In this document: piece after piece, positions 1 to 9,998 of the stretch
Numbering within the stretch: the stretch's first letter is position 1
Layout of the letters: every line of letters begins with the position of its first letter
NCBI RefSeq assembly: GCF_002259405.1
Contig: NZ_NPFW01000021.1
Span: 186,001 to 250,000 of the forward strand
Length of the DNA: 64,000 bases
Direction: 5' to 3'
From: Rhodococcus sp. 14-2483-1-2
Lineage (GTDB): Bacteria; Actinomycetota; Actinomycetes; Mycobacteriales; Mycobacteriaceae
Position numbers and translations under genes: made by a program
The notes under the pieces: model-generated
The model's database searches: none
Told to the model about the DNA's origin: nothing
Seen by the model: the letters and a program-made list of their open reading frames with translations, nothing else

Positions 1-127
1 GCTCGGCAACGAAGCGTTTCTCGCGAAGGCACCGGATGCGGTGGTGGACAAGATCAGAACACGCCAGACGATCGCGGGCGAAGAGATCGCACGCATCTCG
101 GCGCGGCTCGAATCGATGGGAAGCTAA
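1..127 (+). CDS. valS: Valine--tRNA ligase, C-terminal end (partial)
   Basis: Only the last 41 codons are inside the window, read from base 2 to the TAA at 125-127. The visible peptide ends in a charged helix (EEIARISARLESMGS), which fits the C-terminal coiled-coil arm of valyl-tRNA synthetase that clamps the tRNA. The identification rests mainly on position: in mycobacteria and rhodococci valS lies directly before folC. The next gene starts on the base after this stop, so the two are probably co-transcribed. Confidence 0.75.
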   Translation, partial: LGNEAFLAKAPDAVVDKIRTRQTIAGEEIARISARLESMGS

Positions 128-1558
128 GTGACCGAACCCGACGCCGCCCTGCCCCTACCTCCGCCGAGTCCGGTCGATCTGGCCGAGCTCGCTCTCGTGG
201 AGGCCGAGCTCGACAAGCGTTGGCCCGAAACGAAGATCGAACCGTCGACTGCTCGAATCTCGGCGCTGATGGATCTGCTCGGCTCCCCGCAGAAGGCGTA
301 CCCGTCGATTCACGTCGCCGGCACGAACGGCAAGACCTCGGTGACCCGCATGATCGATGCGCTCCTCACCGCATTCCATCGGCGTACGGGCCGCACCACC
401 AGTCCGCACCTGCAGATGGCGACCGAGCGGATCAGCATCGACGGGCGGCCCATCTCGCCCCGGCTCTACGTCGACACCTACAACGAGATCGCACCGTTCG
501 TGGACATGATCGACGCGCAGTCCGAGGCTGCGGGTGGACCTCGCATGAGCAAGTTCGAGGTGGTCACGGCCATGGCGTTCGCGGCGTTCGCCGAGGCTCC
601 GGTCGAGGTAGCCGTCATCGAGGTCGGGCTCGGTGGGCGTTGGGACGCCACCAACGTCGTCGACGGTGAGGTTGCCGTCATCACCCCGATCGGCCTCGAT
701 CACGTCGAGTTCCTCGGCGACGATCTCGCGGGGATCGCGGGGGAGAAGGCTGGGATCATCAAGAAGGCACCGGAATCGCTCGTGCCGCGTGACACGGTCG
801 CGATTCTGGCGAAGCAGCAACCCGAGGTCTCCGAGGTCCTGCTGCGGGCAGCAGTGCAGGCGGACGCCGCGGTGGCGCGGGCCGGATCGGAATTCACCGT
901 GCTCGGCAGGCAGATCGCCGTGGGTGGCCAACAACTGGAACTGCAGGGGCTCGGTGGGGTGTACACCGACGTCTTCCTTCCGTTGCACGGCGAGCATCAG
1001 GCGCACAATGCGTCCCTTGCACTCGCTGCGGTCGAGGCGTTCTTCGGTGCCGGGCCGGATCGCCAGCTCGATCAGGACACCGTGCGCGCTGCGTTCGCCA
1101 CGATCGTCAACCCCGGTCGACTCGAGCGAGTACGCAACGCCCCGACAGTGTTCCTCGATGCCGCGCACAACCCGCACGGGGCAGCAGCGCTTGCAGCCGC
1201 CCTCACCGACGAATTCGACTTCCGCAAACTCGTCGGCGTCGTCAGCGTCATGGCGGACAAGGACGTCGGAGCGATTCTCGAGGCACTGGAACCGGTGTTC
1301 GACGACATCGTCGTCACCCACAACGGGTCGGCGCGGGCGATGGACGTGGACGCGTTGGCCGACATCGCAGTGGCCAAGTTCGGCGACGAACGGGTCGTGG
1401 TTGCGTCGACCTTGCCCGATGCCCTGGAGACTGCCATCGGCTTGGCCGAGGAAGTCGCCGAGCCGGGCGAGGCCGTGTCCGGTGCCGGAGTCGTGGTGAC
1501 CGGATCCGTGGTGACCGTCGGTGCAGCTCGCACTCTGTTCGGAAAGGACCCCGCGTGA
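128..1558 (+). CDS. folC: Bifunctional dihydrofolate/folylpolyglutamate synthase
   Basis: 476 aa, GTG start immediately after the valS stop. It would add glutamate to dihydropteroate (forming dihydrofolate) and extend polyglutamate tails on folates in the cytosol. The ATP-binding loop GTNGKTSVT is near residues 64-72, followed by the folate-loop signature TSPHLQMATERI, the Mur-ligase-like central domain (VAVIEVGLGGRWDATN) and the C-terminal domain with FLDAAHNPHG. Length fits the family. The stop overlaps the GTG of the next gene (GTGA at 1555-1558), so translation is probably coupled. I see nothing abnormal. Confidence 0.97.
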   Translation: MTEPDAALPLPPPSPVDLAELALVEAELDKRWPETKIEPSTARISALMDLLGSPQKAYPSIHVAGTNGKTSVTRMIDALLTAFHRRTGRTTSPHLQMATERISIDGRPISPRLYVDTYNEIAPFVDMIDAQSEAAGGPRMSKFEVVTAMAFAAFAEAPVEVAVIEVGLGGRWDATNVVDGEVAVITPIGLDHVEFLGDDLAGIAGEKAGIIKKAPESLVPRDTVAILAKQQPEVSEVLLRAAVQADAAVARAGSEFTVLGRQIAVGGQQLELQGLGGVYTDVFLPLHGEHQAHNASLALAAVEAFFGAGPDRQLDQDTVRAAFATIVNPGRLERVRNAPTVFLDAAHNPHGAAALAAALTDEFDFRKLVGVVSVMADKDVGAILEALEPVFDDIVVTHNGSARAMDVDALADIAVAKFGDERVVVASTLPDALETAIGLAEEVAEPGEAVSGAGVVVTGSVVTVGAARTLFGKDPA

Positions 1559-1944
1559 GCGAGACAGAGTTCAGACCACCCACGAACGATCCGTGGAAGG
1601 GCTTCCGCGGTGTCGCGGCGGGCACTCTCGTGCTCGAAGCCATCGTGACGCTGCTCGCGCTGCCGGTAGTGGCCACCCTGGGTGGCGGTGCGACCTGGTT
1701 CTCGACGACGTACATCGTGGCGTTGGCCGTGGTGATGATCCTGGCTGCAGGAAAGCAGGGGGAGCCATGGGCGATGAAGCTCAACCTCGTTCTCCAGGTG
1801 TTCGTTCTGGCCGGGGCCGTGTTCCACCTTTCCATCGGAGCCGTCGGCCTGATCTTCATCGCGGTCTGGCTGTATCTGCTGTACCTGCGCCGTGACATCA
1901 CCGAGCGCATCCGACGAGGAATGCTGCCGGGGCAGCGCGACTGA
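1555..1944 (+). CDS. DUF4233 family membrane protein
   Basis: 129 aa, GTG start overlapping the folC stop by 4 bp. It has four hydrophobic segments, near residues 16-38, 44-63, 72-90 and 92-108, and short hydrophilic ends, so it is a small integral membrane protein. The same gene follows folC in mycobacteria (Rv2446c position) and belongs to the DUF4233 family, whose function is unknown. It ends in a basic stretch (RERIRRGM-type), probably cytoplasmic. The conserved valS-folC-DUF4233-ndk order is the best guide to its identity. Confidence 0.85.
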   Translation: MSETEFRPPTNDPWKGFRGVAAGTLVLEAIVTLLALPVVATLGGGATWFSTTYIVALAVVMILAAGKQGEPWAMKLNLVLQVFVLAGAVFHLSIGAVGLIFIAVWLYLLYLRRDITERIRRGMLPGQRD

Positions 1945-2012
1945 CAGGGAAGCCCGTCGGTTTCGGCGATGCGCCGCGCGCCGCATCGCCGTGTTCCATT
2001 AGTGTCGTCGAC

Positions 2013-2426
2013 GTGACCGACCGCACCCTTGTACTGATCAAGCCCGACGGAGTTGCCCGGCGTTACGTAGGAGAGATCCTCGGCCGCGTGGAGAAGAAGG
2101 GTCTGAGCATCGTCGCACTCGAGCTCAAGACCGTCTCCCGCGAATTGGCCTCGGCTCACTATGCGGAGCACGAGAGCAAGCCGTTCTTCCCCGAACTTCT
2201 CGAGTTCATCACGTCCGGACCGGTGGTGGCCGCGGTACTCGAAGGCCCCCGCGCCATCGCTGCGTTCCGCCAGATCGCAGGCGGCACCGATCCCGTGGCC
2301 AAGGCGGTTCCCGGCACCATCCGCGGTGACCTCGCGCTGGACGGTCAGCAGAACCTGGTACACGGATCGGATTCCGTGGAATCGGCCGAGCGCGAGATCG
2401 CACTCTGGTTCCCCGGTCTCGCCTGA
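2013..2426 (+). CDS. ndk: Nucleoside-diphosphate kinase
   Basis: 137 aa, GTG start. It transfers the gamma-phosphate from NTPs to NDPs through a phospho-histidine. The N-terminus [18 protein letters not shown] and the block [21 protein letters not shown] match the family; the phosphorylated histidine lies in the NLVHGSDS motif (about residue 116). Length equals the usual 135-140 aa. The 68-bp gap after the DUF4233 gene could hold its own promoter, but no clear -35/-10 pair was seen. A hairpin (2466-2503) follows the stop and may end its transcript. Confidence 0.97.
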   Translation: MTDRTLVLIKPDGVARRYVGEILGRVEKKGLSIVALELKTVSRELASAHYAEHESKPFFPELLEFITSGPVVAAVLEGPRAIAAFRQIAGGTDPVAKAVPGTIRGDLALDGQQNLVHGSDSVESAEREIALWFPGLA

Positions 2427-2929
2427 CCGTTCCACCCTCGACAGAAAAAGCAGCGTTCTCGTCGTCACGCCGCATCCGCTCGGAACCCGATCGGTGCGGC
2501 GTGGCGAGTACGCATCACAGCGTGTGGGATACTCGACAACAGATCGACTCCACGTCGCCAGTAGGTACAGGTTTCACGTTCCACCCGAAGCCCAGGCTTC
2601 ACCGAAGTTCGCTAGACCGGTGTCGTGGATTCGATCGGATGACTGTCGTCTATCCGCTGCCCGTCATCGCAGATGCTCGAACGAGAGACAGGCTCGTTCG
2701 CGTTCTTGCTTGATGATCAGGCGCTCGGATCGCCGGTACACCACCATCCAGCCAGGCACTGCACACGCTGTCGTCGACCATCGAGAACTACGAAGTGGTC
2801 ATCGGCTCGGGTGCGGAGCGAGACCGAACAGCTGACGTCCAACCCGACGTGAGTACACAAGGATTGCCCTCGCGTGGCCGCGTCACACCCGAAGTCGGAT
2901 GGACGCGCCCGGGGGCCCGAGGAGACTAC
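2427..2929 (+). promoter_or_regulatory. 503-bp intergenic region with two hairpins, ndk tail and rne leader
   Basis: No convincing gene is seen here. Two perfect inverted repeats stand out: 2466-2474 with 2495-2503 (9-bp arms, CACGCCGCA/TGCGGCGTG, 20-nt loop), placed to end the ndk transcript, and 2678-2685 with 2693-2700 (8-bp arms, CGAACGAG/CTCGTTCG, 7-nt loop) followed by a moderately T-rich stretch. The second lies about 230 nt before the rne start, so rne may have a long 5' leader. In E. coli the rne leader is a substrate for autoregulation; whether this one works that way is an inference. Confidence 0.45.
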
Positions 2930-5900
2930 GTGGCCGATCAAAGCCCGCCCGAAGATGTACAGAACGCAAACGCAGATCGTACGGAGCCCTCCGGCGCGGT
3001 GTCGTCTGCGGAAACCGACACGGTGTCGTCGGTACAACCCGACACCATCGAGCTGCCGACCAGGCTGCGTGTTCACGCACTGGCCAAGATTCTGGGTGTC
3101 ACCAGCAAACAGTTGCTGGTCACCCTCGGTGAGCTCGGCATCGAAGCGCGCAGTGCTCAGTCGAGCCTGAGCCGTGACGTTGCGGAGTCCGTTCGCGATT
3201 CGGTCAACGCCCCCGCAGTGCCGACGGTCGATTCGTCGATTGCCGAGCCGACTCCGGTGCCCGGTGCCGATGAGCCCGCAGGCGAGCTTCCGTGGTCCGA
3301 GCCGCAGCTGTTCACCAACGCGCCGGCTCCGGAGCAGCAGGCTGCCGAGCCCGAGGCAACGGCCGACCAGCCCACCGCGACGACGTTCGCCACCCCACTG
3401 TTTCTGCAGCCCGCCGCCGTGGATGCCCCGGCAACGGAATCGACGGAGTCACCGACCGAGCCCCCGGCTCGGCGTCGCCGCAGCCGCAAGGCCGCGCCCA
3501 AGGACGAGGTCGCGAACACCGAGAGCAGCGCTGACACCGACAGCAGCGAGTCCGCGGTGACGCCGGAGACCGGTGCGCCGGAGATCTCTGCCGTCTCGAC
3601 CGACCGGTCCTCCTCTTCCGAGGCCGACGAGTCGGCCGCGGCCGAGAGCTCGACCGACGGTGACGGCGACGACGATCAATCTCAGCCTCGACGCCGTCGT
3701 CGTGGCCGCCGTGGCCGCGGCCGTGGTCGCGGCGAGCAGTCCTCGGACGAGAACTCGAACGACGACAACTCGAACGACGAGAACTCGAACGACGATTCCG
3801 GAGACGACTCCGACACCGAAGAGTCGACCGAGGCGGACTCGAACGGCAGCGCAGACTCGGACGAGTCCTCGTCAAGTGACGAGCAGCAGTCGAACTCGGG
3901 ACGACGTTCGCGTCGATCACGCACTCGCAGCCGTACCTCGGACCGGCAGAACTCGGATTCGTCCGACTCCTCCGACGACAGCCGCACCGCAGACTCCTCG
4001 GCCGAGGACGACGACGAGTCCGATTCTGGTGCCCAGGACAACTACGACGACTCCGACAACGGTGGTTCGGACGGAGACGGATCCAGCCGCCGTCGCCGTC
4101 GCCGTCGTCGGCGCAAGACCGGAGCCGAGGCCGCTGCCGAGGGCGCGTCGTCCGAGGACGATCCGCCCAACACGGTCGTGCACGAGCGTGAGCCGCGCAA
4201 CAAGAGTCGGGCACCCCGGGACGAGGTCCAGGGAATCACGGGCTCGACGCGTCTCGAGGCCAAGCGCCAGCGCCGCCGCGACGGGCGCGATGCCGGCCGT
4301 CGTCGGCCGCCGATCCTCACCGAGTCCGAGTTCCTGGCGCGCCGCGAATCCGTGGACCGCGTCATGGTCGTGCGCGAGAAAGCGACACCGGATCACCCGC
4401 TGACCACACAGGTTGCCGTGCTCGAAGACGGCGTGCTGGTCGAGCATTTCGTCACCAGCAGTGCCACCGCGTCGATGGTCGGCAACGTCTACCTGGGCCG
4501 CGTTCAGAACGTGCTGCCCAGCATGGAAGCAGCGTTCATCGACATCGGCCGTGGCCGTAACGGTGTGCTGTACGCAGGCGAGGTCAACTGGGACGCCGCC
4601 GGTCTCGGCGGAAGCGCGCGCAAGATCGAGCAGGCCCTCAAGCCGGGCGATCAGGTTCTCGTCCAGGTCAGCAAGGACCCGGTGGGACACAAGGGTGCTC
4701 GCCTGACGACGCAGCTGTCGCTCGCCGGTCGCTTCCTCGTCTACGTGCCCGGTGGAAGCTCGACCGGCATCAGCCGCAAGCTGCCCGATACCGAGCGCAA
4801 GCGGCTCAAGGAGATCCTCCGCGACATCGTGCCTCCCGAGGCAGGCGTCATCATCCGCACCGCAGCGGAGGGCGTCAGCGAAGAAGAGCTCGCACGTGAC
4901 GTGACTCGCCTGCAGGCGCAGTGGGCCAGCATCGAAGAACGCTCGGCCAACGCCGAAACCGGCAAGGGCGTGCAACCACAGACGCTGTACGAAGAGCCCG
5001 ACATGCTGGTCAAGGTCATCCGAGACCTGTTCAACGAGGACTTCTCCAAGCTCGTCATCGAGGGCGACAAGGCATGGACGACGACGTCCAACTACGTCGA
5101 GACCGTGGCCCCGGACATGATGGAGCGGCTGCACCGATACGAGGCCGACGGCAGTTCGGTCGACGTCTTCGCTGCGCATCGCATCGACGAGCAGCTGGCC
5201 AAGGCTCTCGATCGCAAGGTCTGGCTGCCCTCGGGCGGCACACTGGTGATCGATCGCACCGAGGCGATGACCGTCGTCGACGTCAACACCGGCAAGTTCA
5301 CCGGTTCGGGCGGCAACCTCGAAGAGACGGTCACCCGCAACAACATCGAGGCGGCCGAGGAAGTCGTTCGCCAGATGCGTCTGCGAGACATCGGCGGCAT
5401 GATCGTCGTCGACTTCATCGACATGGTGCTCGAGTCCAACCGCGATCTCGTACTGCGGCGCCTCACCGAGTCCCTCGGACGCGACCGGACTCGCCATCAG
5501 GTCTCCGAGGTGACCTCCCTCGGACTGGTGCAGATGACCCGCAAGAAGCTCGGTACGGGGCTCGTCGAGGCGTTCTCCACCACGTGCGAGCACTGCCAGG
5601 GTCGCGGCATCGTCGTGCACCCGTTCCCCATCGACGCCAAGCCGGACAACGACGGCGGTCGGTCGAACTCGTCGCGTGCGGAGTCCAGCAACTCGGGGAC
5701 GAGCAGCAGGCGTCGACGTGGCAAGGACAACAAGGCCGACGGCAACGACCGGACGGACGGCAACGATCGGGCTTCCTCGAACGATCGGGCAGACGGACAC
5801 GATCACCCCGTGGTCGATCCGTCGATCAAACGAGCGCATCCGGTGGCACTGGCCATGGCGGCGCATCACGACGACGTGGTGGCCGACGTCAGCCCCGCCG

Positions 5901-6361
5901 ATGTCGAGACACAGGCACCGGCCGAAGCACCCGACGGCGACGCCGTGGTGACCGTGGTCTCCGCCGATGATGTACAGGTAGCGGCCGCAGCGGTGGCCGA
6001 CGCGGAGACGAACGTCACGGCAGCCGACGAGGCCACCGAGACTCGGACCGATCAGCCCTCCGACGAGCCGTCGGTGCCGGTGGCACCGAAGGCTCGACGC
6101 GGACGGCGGGTGGCACGCAAGGCTGCCGCGCCCACCGGCACTGCGCCAGACGCGGGCATGGTCATCGTCGTACCTGCCACGGAGGATTCGGTGGACACCA
6201 CGTCTTCCGACCAGCCCGGGGCTGCACCCGACGAGGCGTCGGCACCGCTCACGGCGGCGGCCGATCAGCCCGTGGAGCCGGTGGACGTGCCCGCAGCACG
6301 GCCTCGCAGACGGCGCGCAGCAGCTCGGCCTGCAGGTCCTCCGGTGGACATCGATGCCTAG
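2930..6361 (+). CDS. rne: Ribonuclease E/G family endoribonuclease
   Basis: 1143 aa from GTG 2930; GGAG at 2921-2924 sets this start, and an in-frame extension to 2795 lacks such a site. It cleaves single-stranded RNA in mRNA decay and rRNA/tRNA maturation. An IF2_N-like helical segment lies at about 42-85, a long disordered acidic region with basic Arg runs at 90-470, and the catalytic core at about 475-930: S1 part (VYLGRVQNVLPSMEAAFIDIG), DNase I-like part with metal-binding VVDVNTGKF near 783, and Zn-link CEHC near 886. A disordered Arg/Pro-rich tail follows. Flanking disorder is typical of actinobacterial RNase E. Short acidic repeats (NSNDD/NSNDE) and NDR repeats near residues 940-960 are unusually regular. 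Confidence 0.96.
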   Translation: MADQSPPEDVQNANADRTEPSGAVSSAETDTVSSVQPDTIELPTRLRVHALAKILGVTSKQLLVTLGELGIEARSAQSSLSRDVAESVRDSVNAPAVPTVDSSIAEPTPVPGADEPAGELPWSEPQLFTNAPAPEQQAAEPEATADQPTATTFATPLFLQPAAVDAPATESTESPTEPPARRRRSRKAAPKDEVANTESSADTDSSESAVTPETGAPEISAVSTDRSSSSEADESAAAESSTDGDGDDDQSQPRRRRRGRRGRGRGRGEQSSDENSNDDNSNDENSNDDSGDDSDTEESTEADSNGSADSDESSSSDEQQSNSGRRSRRSRTRSRTSDRQNSDSSDSSDDSRTADSSAEDDDESDSGAQDNYDDSDNGGSDGDGSSRRRRRRRRRKTGAEAAAEGASSEDDPPNTVVHEREPRNKSRAPRDEVQGITGSTRLEAKRQRRRDGRDAGRRRPPILTESEFLARRESVDRVMVVREKATPDHPLTTQVAVLEDGVLVEHFVTSSATASMVGNVYLGRVQNVLPSMEAAFIDIGRGRNGVLYAGEVNWDAAGLGGSARKIEQALKPGDQVLVQVSKDPVGHKGARLTTQLSLAGRFLVYVPGGSSTGISRKLPDTERKRLKEILRDIVPPEAGVIIRTAAEGVSEEELARDVTRLQAQWASIEERSANAETGKGVQPQTLYEEPDMLVKVIRDLFNEDFSKLVIEGDKAWTTTSNYVETVAPDMMERLHRYEADGSSVDVFAAHRIDEQLAKALDRKVWLPSGGTLVIDRTEAMTVVDVNTGKFTGSGGNLEETVTRNNIEAAEEVVRQMRLRDIGGMIVVDFIDMVLESNRDLVLRRLTESLGRDRTRHQVSEVTSLGLVQMTRKKLGTGLVEAFSTTCEHCQGRGIVVHPFPIDAKPDNDGGRSNSSRAESSNSGTSSRRRRGKDNKADGNDRTDGNDRASSNDRADGHDHPVVDPSIKRAHPVALAMAAHHDDVVADVSPADVETQAPAEAPDGDAVVTVVSADDVQVAAAAVADAETNVTAADEATETRTDQPSDEPSVPVAPKARRGRRVARKAAAPTGTAPDAGMVIVVPATEDSVDTTSSDQPGAAPDEASAPLTAAADQPVEPVDVPAARPRRRRAAARPAGPPVDIDA

Positions 6362-6374
6362 CAGTTCAGGCAGT

Positions 6375-6404
6375 TTGACCCTGGCCGTCTCTCTGCCGTA
6401 ACCT
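6375..6404 (+). promoter_or_regulatory. Candidate promoter of rplU-rpmA
   Basis: TTGACC (6375-6380) and TAACCT (6399-6404) are separated by 18 bp, just after the rne stop. Transcription would start near 6411 and give a leader of about 185 nt before rplU. Such a leader could carry a regulatory structure, but I could not identify a known ribosomal-protein leader motif in it. Confidence 0.4.
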
Positions 6405-6595
6405 TGATAAGTCGCTCCCGGTGACACCGTTCTGCTGTGCCGTAGTGGTCCTGTAGGAAACAACGGTTCTCGAGCGGGTCGAGATGATCATCATCCCGGC
6501 CGGCCGATAGGGAGCAAGCAAACACGTTTTACCAGACCAGTCGTGTTGCCATGCGCAACGCGAGCAAGTTCGAAGAAGCAAGGGGTAGCCCTCCG

Positions 6596-6907
6596 ATGGC
6601 AACGTACGCGATCGTCAAGACCGGCGGAAAGCAGTACAAGGTCGCTGTTGGTGACCTCGTCAAGGTCGAGAAGATCGAGGGAGCGCCCGGCACTGCTGTC
6701 TCGCTTGCTCCGGTCCTCGTCGTAGACGGATCCGACCTGACCACAGATGCAGACAAGCTGGCGAAGATCTCGGTCGCCGGTGAGATCGTCGAGCACACCA
6801 AGGGCCCGAAGATCCGCATCCACAAGTTCAAGAACAAGACCGGATACCACAAGCGTCAGGGACACAGGCAGAAGCTCACTGTCCTCAAGGTCACCGGCAT
6901 CAAGTAA
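6596..6907 (+). CDS. rplU: 50S ribosomal protein L21 (bL21)
   Basis: 103 aa. The start at ATG 6596 is preferred because the conserved L21 N-terminus ([16 protein letters not shown]) begins there and AGGGGTAG lies just upstream; an in-frame ATG at 6551 would add 15 unrelated residues. The C-terminal signature [21 protein letters not shown] is intact. L21 binds 23S rRNA and contacts L20. It is followed after 59 bp by rpmA, the usual pairing. Confidence 0.97.
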   Translation: MATYAIVKTGGKQYKVAVGDLVKVEKIEGAPGTAVSLAPVLVVDGSDLTTDADKLAKISVAGEIVEHTKGPKIRIHKFKNKTGYHKRQGHRQKLTVLKVTGIK

Positions 6908-6966
6908 CCAGGTCTTTCCAGACCCGCGTTCTTCCAAGCTGATTCACCCCGAGGAGGGTATGCAAC

Positions 6967-7230
6967 ATGGCACATAAGAAGGGTGCATCAAGCTCCCGTA
7001 ACGGTCGCGACTCGAACGCTCAGCGCCTCGGCGTCAAGCGCTTCGGCGGCCAGACCGTAGGCGCAGGCGAGATCCTGGTTCGTCAGCGCGGCACGCACTT
7101 CCACCCCGGCGTCAACGTCGGCCGTGGCGGCGACGACACCTTGTTCGCACTGGCCCCGGGCGCAGTCGAATTCGGTGCCAAGCGCGGTCGCAAGACCGTG
7201 AACATCGTTCCGGTCGCTGTAGAGGCCTAG
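6967..7230 (+). CDS. rpmA: 50S ribosomal protein L27 (bL27)
   Basis: 87 aa, ATG start with a strong ribosome-binding site (GAGGAGGG). The N-terminus [20 protein letters not shown] is typical; it reaches toward the peptidyl-transferase centre and lacks the cleavable extension seen in Firmicutes. The segment [20 protein letters not shown] is conserved. A strong intrinsic terminator follows about 90 bp downstream, closing the rplU-rpmA unit. Confidence 0.97.
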   Translation: MAHKKGASSSRNGRDSNAQRLGVKRFGGQTVGAGEILVRQRGTHFHPGVNVGRGGDDTLFALAPGAVEFGAKRGRKTVNIVPVAVEA

Positions 7231-7316
7231 TCCTTCTGCAGCGCTCGCGCTCACGATGGCCGACGCGATCGGGCAACTGCTCGAGTCGACCATCCAGGGC
7301 GTACGTTCACAGCTCC

Positions 7317-7368
7317 CGATAGGGGCGGACCAGGGTCATGAGACCGGTCCGCCCCTATCGTGTTTTTT
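7317..7368 (+). terminator. Intrinsic terminator after rpmA
   Basis: Perfect 15-bp inverted repeat (arms 7317-7331 and 7346-7360, CGATAGGGGCGGACC and its complement), 14-nt loop, followed at once by TGTTTTTT. This is the clearest Rho-independent terminator in the window. It separates rplU-rpmA from obgE, so obgE should depend on its own promoter or on read-through. Confidence 0.9.
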
Positions 7369-7404
7369 CCCCGCTTTTTCTTTCAGAAAGGATCGAAGAC
7401 AGCT

Positions 7405-8856
7405 ATGTCACGATTCATCGACCGCGTGGTGCTGCACGTCAGCGCCGGCAAAGGTGGCAACGGCTGCTCTTCGGTTCACCGCGAAAAGTTCAAGCCTCTC
7501 GGTGGCCCGGACGGTGGTAACGGAGGACAGGGCGGCGGAGTCGTCTTCGTCGTCGACAGCAACGTCCACACCTTGCTCGACTTCCACTTCTCCAGCCATG
7601 CCAAGGCAGGCAACGGAACTCAGGGCATGGGTGGCAACCGTGAGGGTGCCAACGGCGAGGACCTGATTCTCAAGGTCCCCGACGGCACCGTCGTCCTGGA
7701 CAAGAAGGGCAACGTGCTCGCCGACATGATCGGCGAGGGAACACGTTTCGATGCCGCTCCGGGCGGCCGCGGTGGCCTCGGCAACGCTGCTCTCGCATCG
7801 AAGGCTCGGCGGGCACCGGGGTTCGCGCTACTCGGCGAAGAGGGTATCGAGCGCGAGCTCGTCCTCGAACTCAAGTCCGTCGCCGATGTGGGCCTCGTCG
7901 GTTTTCCGTCGGCCGGTAAGTCGTCGCTGGTCTCGGTGCTGTCCGCAGCGAAGCCGAAGATCGCCGATTACCCCTTCACCACACTGGTGCCCAACCTCGG
8001 AGTGGTCTCCAGCGGAGACACCACCTTCACCGTCGCCGACGTTCCCGGGTTGATCCCCGGAGCGAGCCAGGGCCGAGGTCTCGGTCTCGACTTCCTGCGT
8101 CACCTCGAACGCTGTGCCGTTCTCGCACACGTCGTCGACTGCGCCACACTGGATCCCGGCCGCGATCCGATCTCCGACGTCGACGCCCTCGAAGCCGAGT
8201 TGGCCGCGTACAAGCCGGCTCTGTCCGGGGATGCCAGCCTCGGCGATCTGGCCGATCGGCCCCGCATCGTGGTGTTGAACAAGGCCGACATTCCGGAGGG
8301 TGCCGAGCTCGCAGAGATGGTCACCGCCGAGTTCGAGTCCCGTGGCTGGCCCGTGTACACCATCTCGGCGGTGACGCGTGCCGGTCTCAAGCCGCTGACG
8401 TTCGCGTTGGCGAAGCTCGTCGAGGAGTACCGCACTGCGCATCCGGCTCCCGAGCCGCGGCGTCAGGTGCTGCGCCCGGTCGCTCGGAACGACGACAGCT
8501 TCAAGGTCGTCAAGGATCCGGACATCCCGGACGGCTTCATCGTTCGCGGAACCCGACCGGAGCGGTGGGTGCGCCAGACGCAGTTCACCAACGACGAGGC
8601 CGTCGGCTACCTCGCCGACCGTCTCGCGCGGCTCGGAGTCGAGGATGCGCTGATCAAGGCCGGCGCTCAGCCCGGTGCTTCGGTCACCATCGGCGACGTG
8701 TCGTTCGACTGGGAACCGCAGACTCCGGCCGGTGTCGAGATCACGATGACAGGCCGTGGTACCGATGCCCGTCTCGATCAGGTCGAGCGCATCGGCGCAT
8801 CCGAACGCAAGCATGCCCGCCAGGTACGTCGCGGGCTCGATACCGAACAGGAGTAG
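7405..8856 (+). CDS. obgE: GTPase Obg/CgtA
   Basis: 483 aa from ATG 7405, where the conserved Obg start ([20 protein letters not shown]) begins; an upstream in-frame ATG at 7360 lies inside the terminator and is rejected. Domains: glycine-rich Obg fold (1-158), GTPase domain with G1 GFPSAGKSS (about 165-173), DVPG G3 motif and NKAD G4 motif, then an OCT domain (about 350-430, ending near VSFDWEP) and a charged tail. Obg acts in 50S assembly, growth control and stress responses. The stop lies 2 bp before proB, indicating an obgE-proB operon. Confidence 0.97.
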   Translation: MSRFIDRVVLHVSAGKGGNGCSSVHREKFKPLGGPDGGNGGQGGGVVFVVDSNVHTLLDFHFSSHAKAGNGTQGMGGNREGANGEDLILKVPDGTVVLDKKGNVLADMIGEGTRFDAAPGGRGGLGNAALASKARRAPGFALLGEEGIERELVLELKSVADVGLVGFPSAGKSSLVSVLSAAKPKIADYPFTTLVPNLGVVSSGDTTFTVADVPGLIPGASQGRGLGLDFLRHLERCAVLAHVVDCATLDPGRDPISDVDALEAELAAYKPALSGDASLGDLADRPRIVVLNKADIPEGAELAEMVTAEFESRGWPVYTISAVTRAGLKPLTFALAKLVEEYRTAHPAPEPRRQVLRPVARNDDSFKVVKDPDIPDGFIVRGTRPERWVRQTQFTNDEAVGYLADRLARLGVEDALIKAGAQPGASVTIGDVSFDWEPQTPAGVEITMTGRGTDARLDQVERIGASERKHARQVRRGLDTEQE

Positions 8857-8858
8857 AC

Positions 8859-9998
8859 GTGGTGGCGGTGCGTGAATCCGATTCGCTCGCAGAGGCTCTC
8901 ACCGATACCCGTCGCACGATCGCCGACGCCAAGCGCATCGTGGTCAAGATCGGTTCCTCGGCGCTCACCAGCCTCGACACCGGTCTGGATCTGGGTCGAC
9001 TCGATCTGCTCGCCGACGCCATCGAATCGCGGATGCGTAGCGGCACCGACGTGGTGGTCGTGTCCTCCGGTGCGATCGGCGCAGGGATGGCACCGCTGGG
9101 CCTGACCAAGCGTCCACGAGACCTGGCGACCAAACAGGCCGCAGCGAGCGTGGGTCAGCTCGCTCTCGTTCATGCGTGGAGCTCGTCGTTCCACCGGTAC
9201 GGGCGCACGGTCGGACAGGTTCTGCTGACAGCCGAGGACATCGCGCGGCGAACCAACCATCGCAATGCTCAGCGCACCCTCGACCGGCTGCGATCGCTCG
9301 GTGCCGTGGCCATCGTCAACGAGAACGACACGGTCGCCACCGCGGAGATCCGGTTCGGCGACAACGATCGCCTGGCTGCTCTGGTTGCCCACCTCGTCGG
9401 TGCGGATGCACTGTTCCTGCTCTCGGACGTGGACGGGTTGTACGACGGTGATCCCCGCAAGGGGAAGGCGACACTGATCCCGGAGGTGACCAGCCCCGAG
9501 GATCTCGACGGCGTCGTCGCCGGTTCGGGAGGAGCACTCGGCACCGGCGGAATGGCGTCCAAGCTGTCCGCTGCGCGTCTCGCGGCGGACGCGGGTGTTC
9601 CCGTCCTGCTGGCCGCGGCATCCGATGCTGCTCATGCGCTGACGACGTCCGCGGTGGGTACCGCTTTCGCGGCCCGGCCGACGCGGTTGTCGGCGCGCAA
9701 GTTCTGGGTCCGTCATGCCGCCGATGCTGCGGGAGAACTGCACCTCGACGCGGGGGCCGTACGTGCGGTGGTGGAGCGGCGACGATCGTTGTTGTCCGCC
9801 GGCATCACCTCGGTGACGGGATCCTTCCACGGCGGCGACGTGGTCTCGTTGGTCGACCACGTCGGCGTGCTGGTGGCTCGCGGAGTCGTCGCGTACGACT
9901 CGGGCGAGCTGGCCGGGATGCTCGGGCGGTCGACAGGGGAGTTGGCCGCGGAGCTACAGCGCCCGGTGGTTCACGCCGACGATCTGGTTCCGGCCTGA
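8859..9998 (+). CDS. proB: Glutamate 5-kinase
   Basis: 379 aa if started at GTG 8859 (GTG 8862 is equally possible; AACAGGAG overlaps the obgE end). First step of proline synthesis: glutamate + ATP to glutamyl-5-phosphate. The amino-acid kinase domain covers about 25-270, with [40 protein letters not shown] and [12 protein letters not shown]; a C-terminal PUA domain covers about 285-370. proA lies 22 kb away, past the accessory block, whereas in many actinobacteria the two are closer. The 3' end overlaps the convergent sirtuin gene by 28 bp. Confidence 0.96.
   Translation: MVAVRESDSLAEALTDTRRTIADAKRIVVKIGSSALTSLDTGLDLGRLDLLADAIESRMRSGTDVVVVSSGAIGAGMAPLGLTKRPRDLATKQAAASVGQLALVHAWSSSFHRYGRTVGQVLLTAEDIARRTNHRNAQRTLDRLRSLGAVAIVNENDTVATAEIRFGDNDRLAALVAHLVGADALFLLSDVDGLYDGDPRKGKATLIPEVTSPEDLDGVVAGSGGALGTGGMASKLSAARLAADAGVPVLLAAASDAAHALTTSAVGTAFAARPTRLSARKFWVRHAADAAGELHLDAGAVRAVVERRRSLLSAGITSVTGSFHGGDVVSLVDHVGVLVARGVVAYDSGELAGMLGRSTGELAAELQRPVVHADDLVPA

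Noticed and set aside
3917-6463. 848-codon open frame antisense to rne
   Set aside because: It lies wholly opposite a clear RNase E gene, is low-complexity, has no recognisable motif and is explained by high GC at third positions.
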